Assembly: GCF_003315595.1 (NCBI RefSeq)
Contig: NZ_QNQU01000001.1
Location: 62,001-126,000, forward strand
Length of the DNA: 64,000 bases
Source: Pedobacter miscanthi
GTDB lineage: Bacteria; Bacteroidota; Bacteroidia; Sphingobacteriales; Sphingobacteriaceae
Reading direction: 5' to 3'
Shown here: in pieces, positions 62,537 through 64,000 of the stretch
Numbering within the stretch: position 1 is the first letter of the stretch
Layout: every line of letters starts with the position of its first letter
Made by a program: the position numbers and the translations under genes
The notes under the pieces: model-generated
Database searches by the model: none
The model's input: the letters and a program-made list of their open reading frames with translations, nothing else
What the model was told of the DNA's origin: nothing

Positions 62537-63610
62537 TTAAACTTCTTCTTTCTGGATTAGCGCGGGAATGGTTTTTAATATAATTTTGAAATCGAGGAAA
62601 ATAGAATAATGGTTGGCATAGTAATTATCGAGCTCTTTGCGTTCGCTCTCCGACATTTCTTTCTTACCTCTTCTACTGATCTGCCACAAGCCTGTTAAAC
62701 CTGCGGGGCCGTTGAAACGCGAAGACCATTTATTGGTAGTAAGCTGTTCTGCCTCGTAGAGTGGAAGCGGCCTGTTGCCTACCAGCGACATATCGCCGAT
62801 AAATACATTGATCAGTTGCGGAAGTTCATCGATACTGGTTTTGCGTAATATCCTGCCCAAACGGGTAATCCTTGGGTCGTTGTTGAATTTTACAAAAGCA
62901 GATTTTCCGTTTTTATTCCCTTCATTGGCATATTGGTTTAACGAAGCCATTTCGCCGATCATTTTATCGGCATCCTGGCGCATCGACCTGAATTTATAGA
63001 AATCGAATATCTTATAACCTGCACCTACACGTTTACTTTTGTAAATGATGGTGCCTTTAGATTCGAGCCTGATCATAATCCCGATCAGGACAAACAGCGG
63101 CATTAATAATAGCAGGGCTGTTCCTGAAGCGACTATATCGAATAAGCGTTTACTCAAAGGTATTTTGTAACGCTCCTGCATTTGCACGGAAAGCTCTATA
63201 ATATTTGGCTTAATTGCTTTAAACCTGATGAGGAAAGCAATCCTGGAAATAAAATCAGCGTGTGGAAAGGGATAAACGTAATAATCGTTTGCCCTCAGCT
63301 TTAATGCCTTTTTCCTCGATTCAGCATTTTCTGTTGTACCAATCAGTACAACAATGAGGTGCTTTAGTATCGGATGATCCCTGATAAATGAAACCTGGTT
63401 AAACCACTCGGGATTTTCATCCACTTCGATCAGCACCAGGTCTGGAAGGCTTAAAAAAGTTTGTTGCTGGATGTAAGATTGAAAGTCATCGATAAAAATA
63501 ACTTCTTTAGTATGCTTATCCAGGCATTCAAAAATCGCATCCCTCAATAATTTACCAAAGTAAACCGATCTTACATTGGCAACAGCAGTATCATTATTAT
63601 GGCCGTTCAT
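62537..63610 (-). CDS. priming sugar-phosphate transferase with N-terminal pseudo-receiver
   Basis: The 357-residue protein begins with a receiver-like domain (about 15-135: VIFIDDFQSYI, LVLIEVDENPEW, VVLIGTTENAE, YVYPFPHADF) in which the phosphoacceptor Asp is Glu and the switch Lys is lost. After a linker come the membrane hairpin (157-180, IVASGTALLLLMPLFVLIGIMI) and the sugar transferase core with KFRSMRQDAD, RITRLGRILRKTSIDELPQLINVFIGDMSLVGNRPL, the catalytic Asp-Glu pair included. It moves a sugar phosphate to undecaprenyl phosphate and starts the repeat unit. Confidence 0.88.
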   Translation of the reverse strand: MNGHNNDTAVANVRSVYFGKLLRDAIFECLDKHTKEVIFIDDFQSYIQQQTFLSLPDLVLIEVDENPEWFNQVSFIRDHPILKHLIVVLIGTTENAESRKKALKLRANDYYVYPFPHADFISRIAFLIRFKAIKPNIIELSVQMQERYKIPLSKRLFDIVASGTALLLLMPLFVLIGIMIRLESKGTIIYKSKRVGAGYKIFDFYKFRSMRQDADKMIGEMASLNQYANEGNKNGKSAFVKFNNDPRITRLGRILRKTSIDELPQLINVFIGDMSLVGNRPLPLYEAEQLTTNKWSSRFNGPAGLTGLWQISRRGKKEMSESERKELDNYYANHYSIFLDFKIILKTIPALIQKEEV

Positions 63611-64000
63611 TATGCAATTAACCTGCTAATCTGGTTTTTCAAAATTGCCGGATCGAAGGGTTTTTCCATGTAACTGTCAATCCTCACCGACATATTTTTT
63701 ATTTTATCTTCCAGGTTTTCCTCTCCCGAAAGGAGCATAACCGGCGTATTGCGGTAAAAACCACTGCATTTTAAGCTTTGGATAAATACGCTTCCGTCAA
63801 AAAACGGCATCCTTAAACTCGAAATTACCAGATCAGGATCATTGCCTTCTTCGAGCCAGCTCAGCGCATCAATTCCATTGGTTTTAATGGTAAGCTTGTA
63901 TTCGGGTGCAAGGATAAAGTTCAGTAATTTGCCAAGGTCCAATCCCCCATCTACCAGAAGTATATGTTTTTTAACATATTTTTTGACGTTGTTCTTTAAA
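63610..64000 (-). CDS. receiver-like protein, 5' end outside the window, phosphoacceptor lost
   Basis: The open frame reaches the right edge; visible N-terminal codons read VKKHILLVDGGLDLGKLLNFIL, so the true start is beyond the window. The acidic pair is only one Asp (LLVDGG instead of VDDD). The site of phosphorylation, normally Asp before a two-residue gap to MP, reads DLVISSLRMP, so Ser replaces it. The switch lysine (MEKPFD) and Ser (LLSGEE) are kept. The stop overlaps the ATG of the priming transferase by one base (TAATG). Confidence 0.8.
   Translation of the reverse strand, partial: LKNNVKKYVKKHILLVDGGLDLGKLLNFILAPEYKLTIKTNGIDALSWLEEGNDPDLVISSLRMPFFDGSVFIQSLKCSGFYRNTPVMLLSGEENLEDKIKNMSVRIDSYMEKPFDPAILKNQISRLIA

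Overview
The window looks like chromosome from a Bacteroidota bacterium, most likely Sphingobacteriaceae (Pedobacter-like). The evidence is lipoprotein signals of the SCKKN type, several promoters of the Bacteroidota form (TTG, about 20 bp, then TAnnTTTG), a moderate GC content, an ImuA-ImuB-DnaE2 cassette of the type common in this group, and the protein families present. No rRNA, tRNA or CRISPR array was seen.

Region 1 (1-11.2 kb) is a patchwork of small accessory units: two secreted or lipoprotein alpha/beta hydrolases, a secreted epoxide-hydrolase-like enzyme, a DUF1223 thioredoxin-fold protein, an ABC-F ATPase with its TetR regulator and a 21-bp palindromic operator, a GNAT enzyme, and an AraC regulator next to a short-chain dehydrogenase. 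The long gap at 7.4-8.4 kb appears to hold gene remnants, one resembling the start of a tyrosine recombinase.

Region 2 (11.6-20.7 kb) is a DNA-damage region. It has the mutasome operon imuA-imuB-dnaE2 behind a perfect inverted repeat, then on the opposite strand a DUF3606 mini-gene, an intrinsic terminator, and a very large protein in which exonuclease III is fused to the ligase and polymerase domains of LigD. An AlkB-like dioxygenase lies about 20 kb further on.

Region 3 (20.9-33 kb) holds two secreted beta-propeller proteins, an HxlR regulator divergent from a nitroreductase and a small monooxygenase (probably an electrophile or quinone defence unit with two operators), a GNAT-MarR operon with two perfect operators around its promoter, a duplicated small membrane-protein gene (one copy broken), and an ECF sigma, small hydrophilic protein, receiver and YetF stress-type group.

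Region 4 (33.6-45.4 kb) holds a large protein of unknown function with a probable alpha/alpha-toroid fold, an IS110-family transposase preceded by a two-stem-loop RNA element that looks like a bridge RNA, membrane proteins of unknown function, AlkB, an RCC1-repeat lipoprotein, a receiver, and a methyltransferase whose promoter appears to make a leaderless mRNA.

Region 5 (45.2-64 kb) is a Wzx/Wzy-type exopolysaccharide locus in two convergent blocks. The reverse block runs from a receiver at the right edge through the priming sugar transferase, a half-size TolC-like protein, a Wzc-like co-polymerase, a Wzy/WaaL-like polymerase, a 30-residue membrane protein, two glycosyltransferases and an acyltransferase. 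The forward block carries glycosyltransferases, UDP-glucose dehydrogenase, a GT8 enzyme and the Wzx flippase. An LCP-family protein and a cold-shock-like mini-protein sit at the left edge. Two features suggest unusual biology: both receiver-type domains at the priming step lack the phosphoacceptor aspartate, and the UDP-glucose dehydrogenase appears to lack a 23-residue helix that carries catalytic residues.
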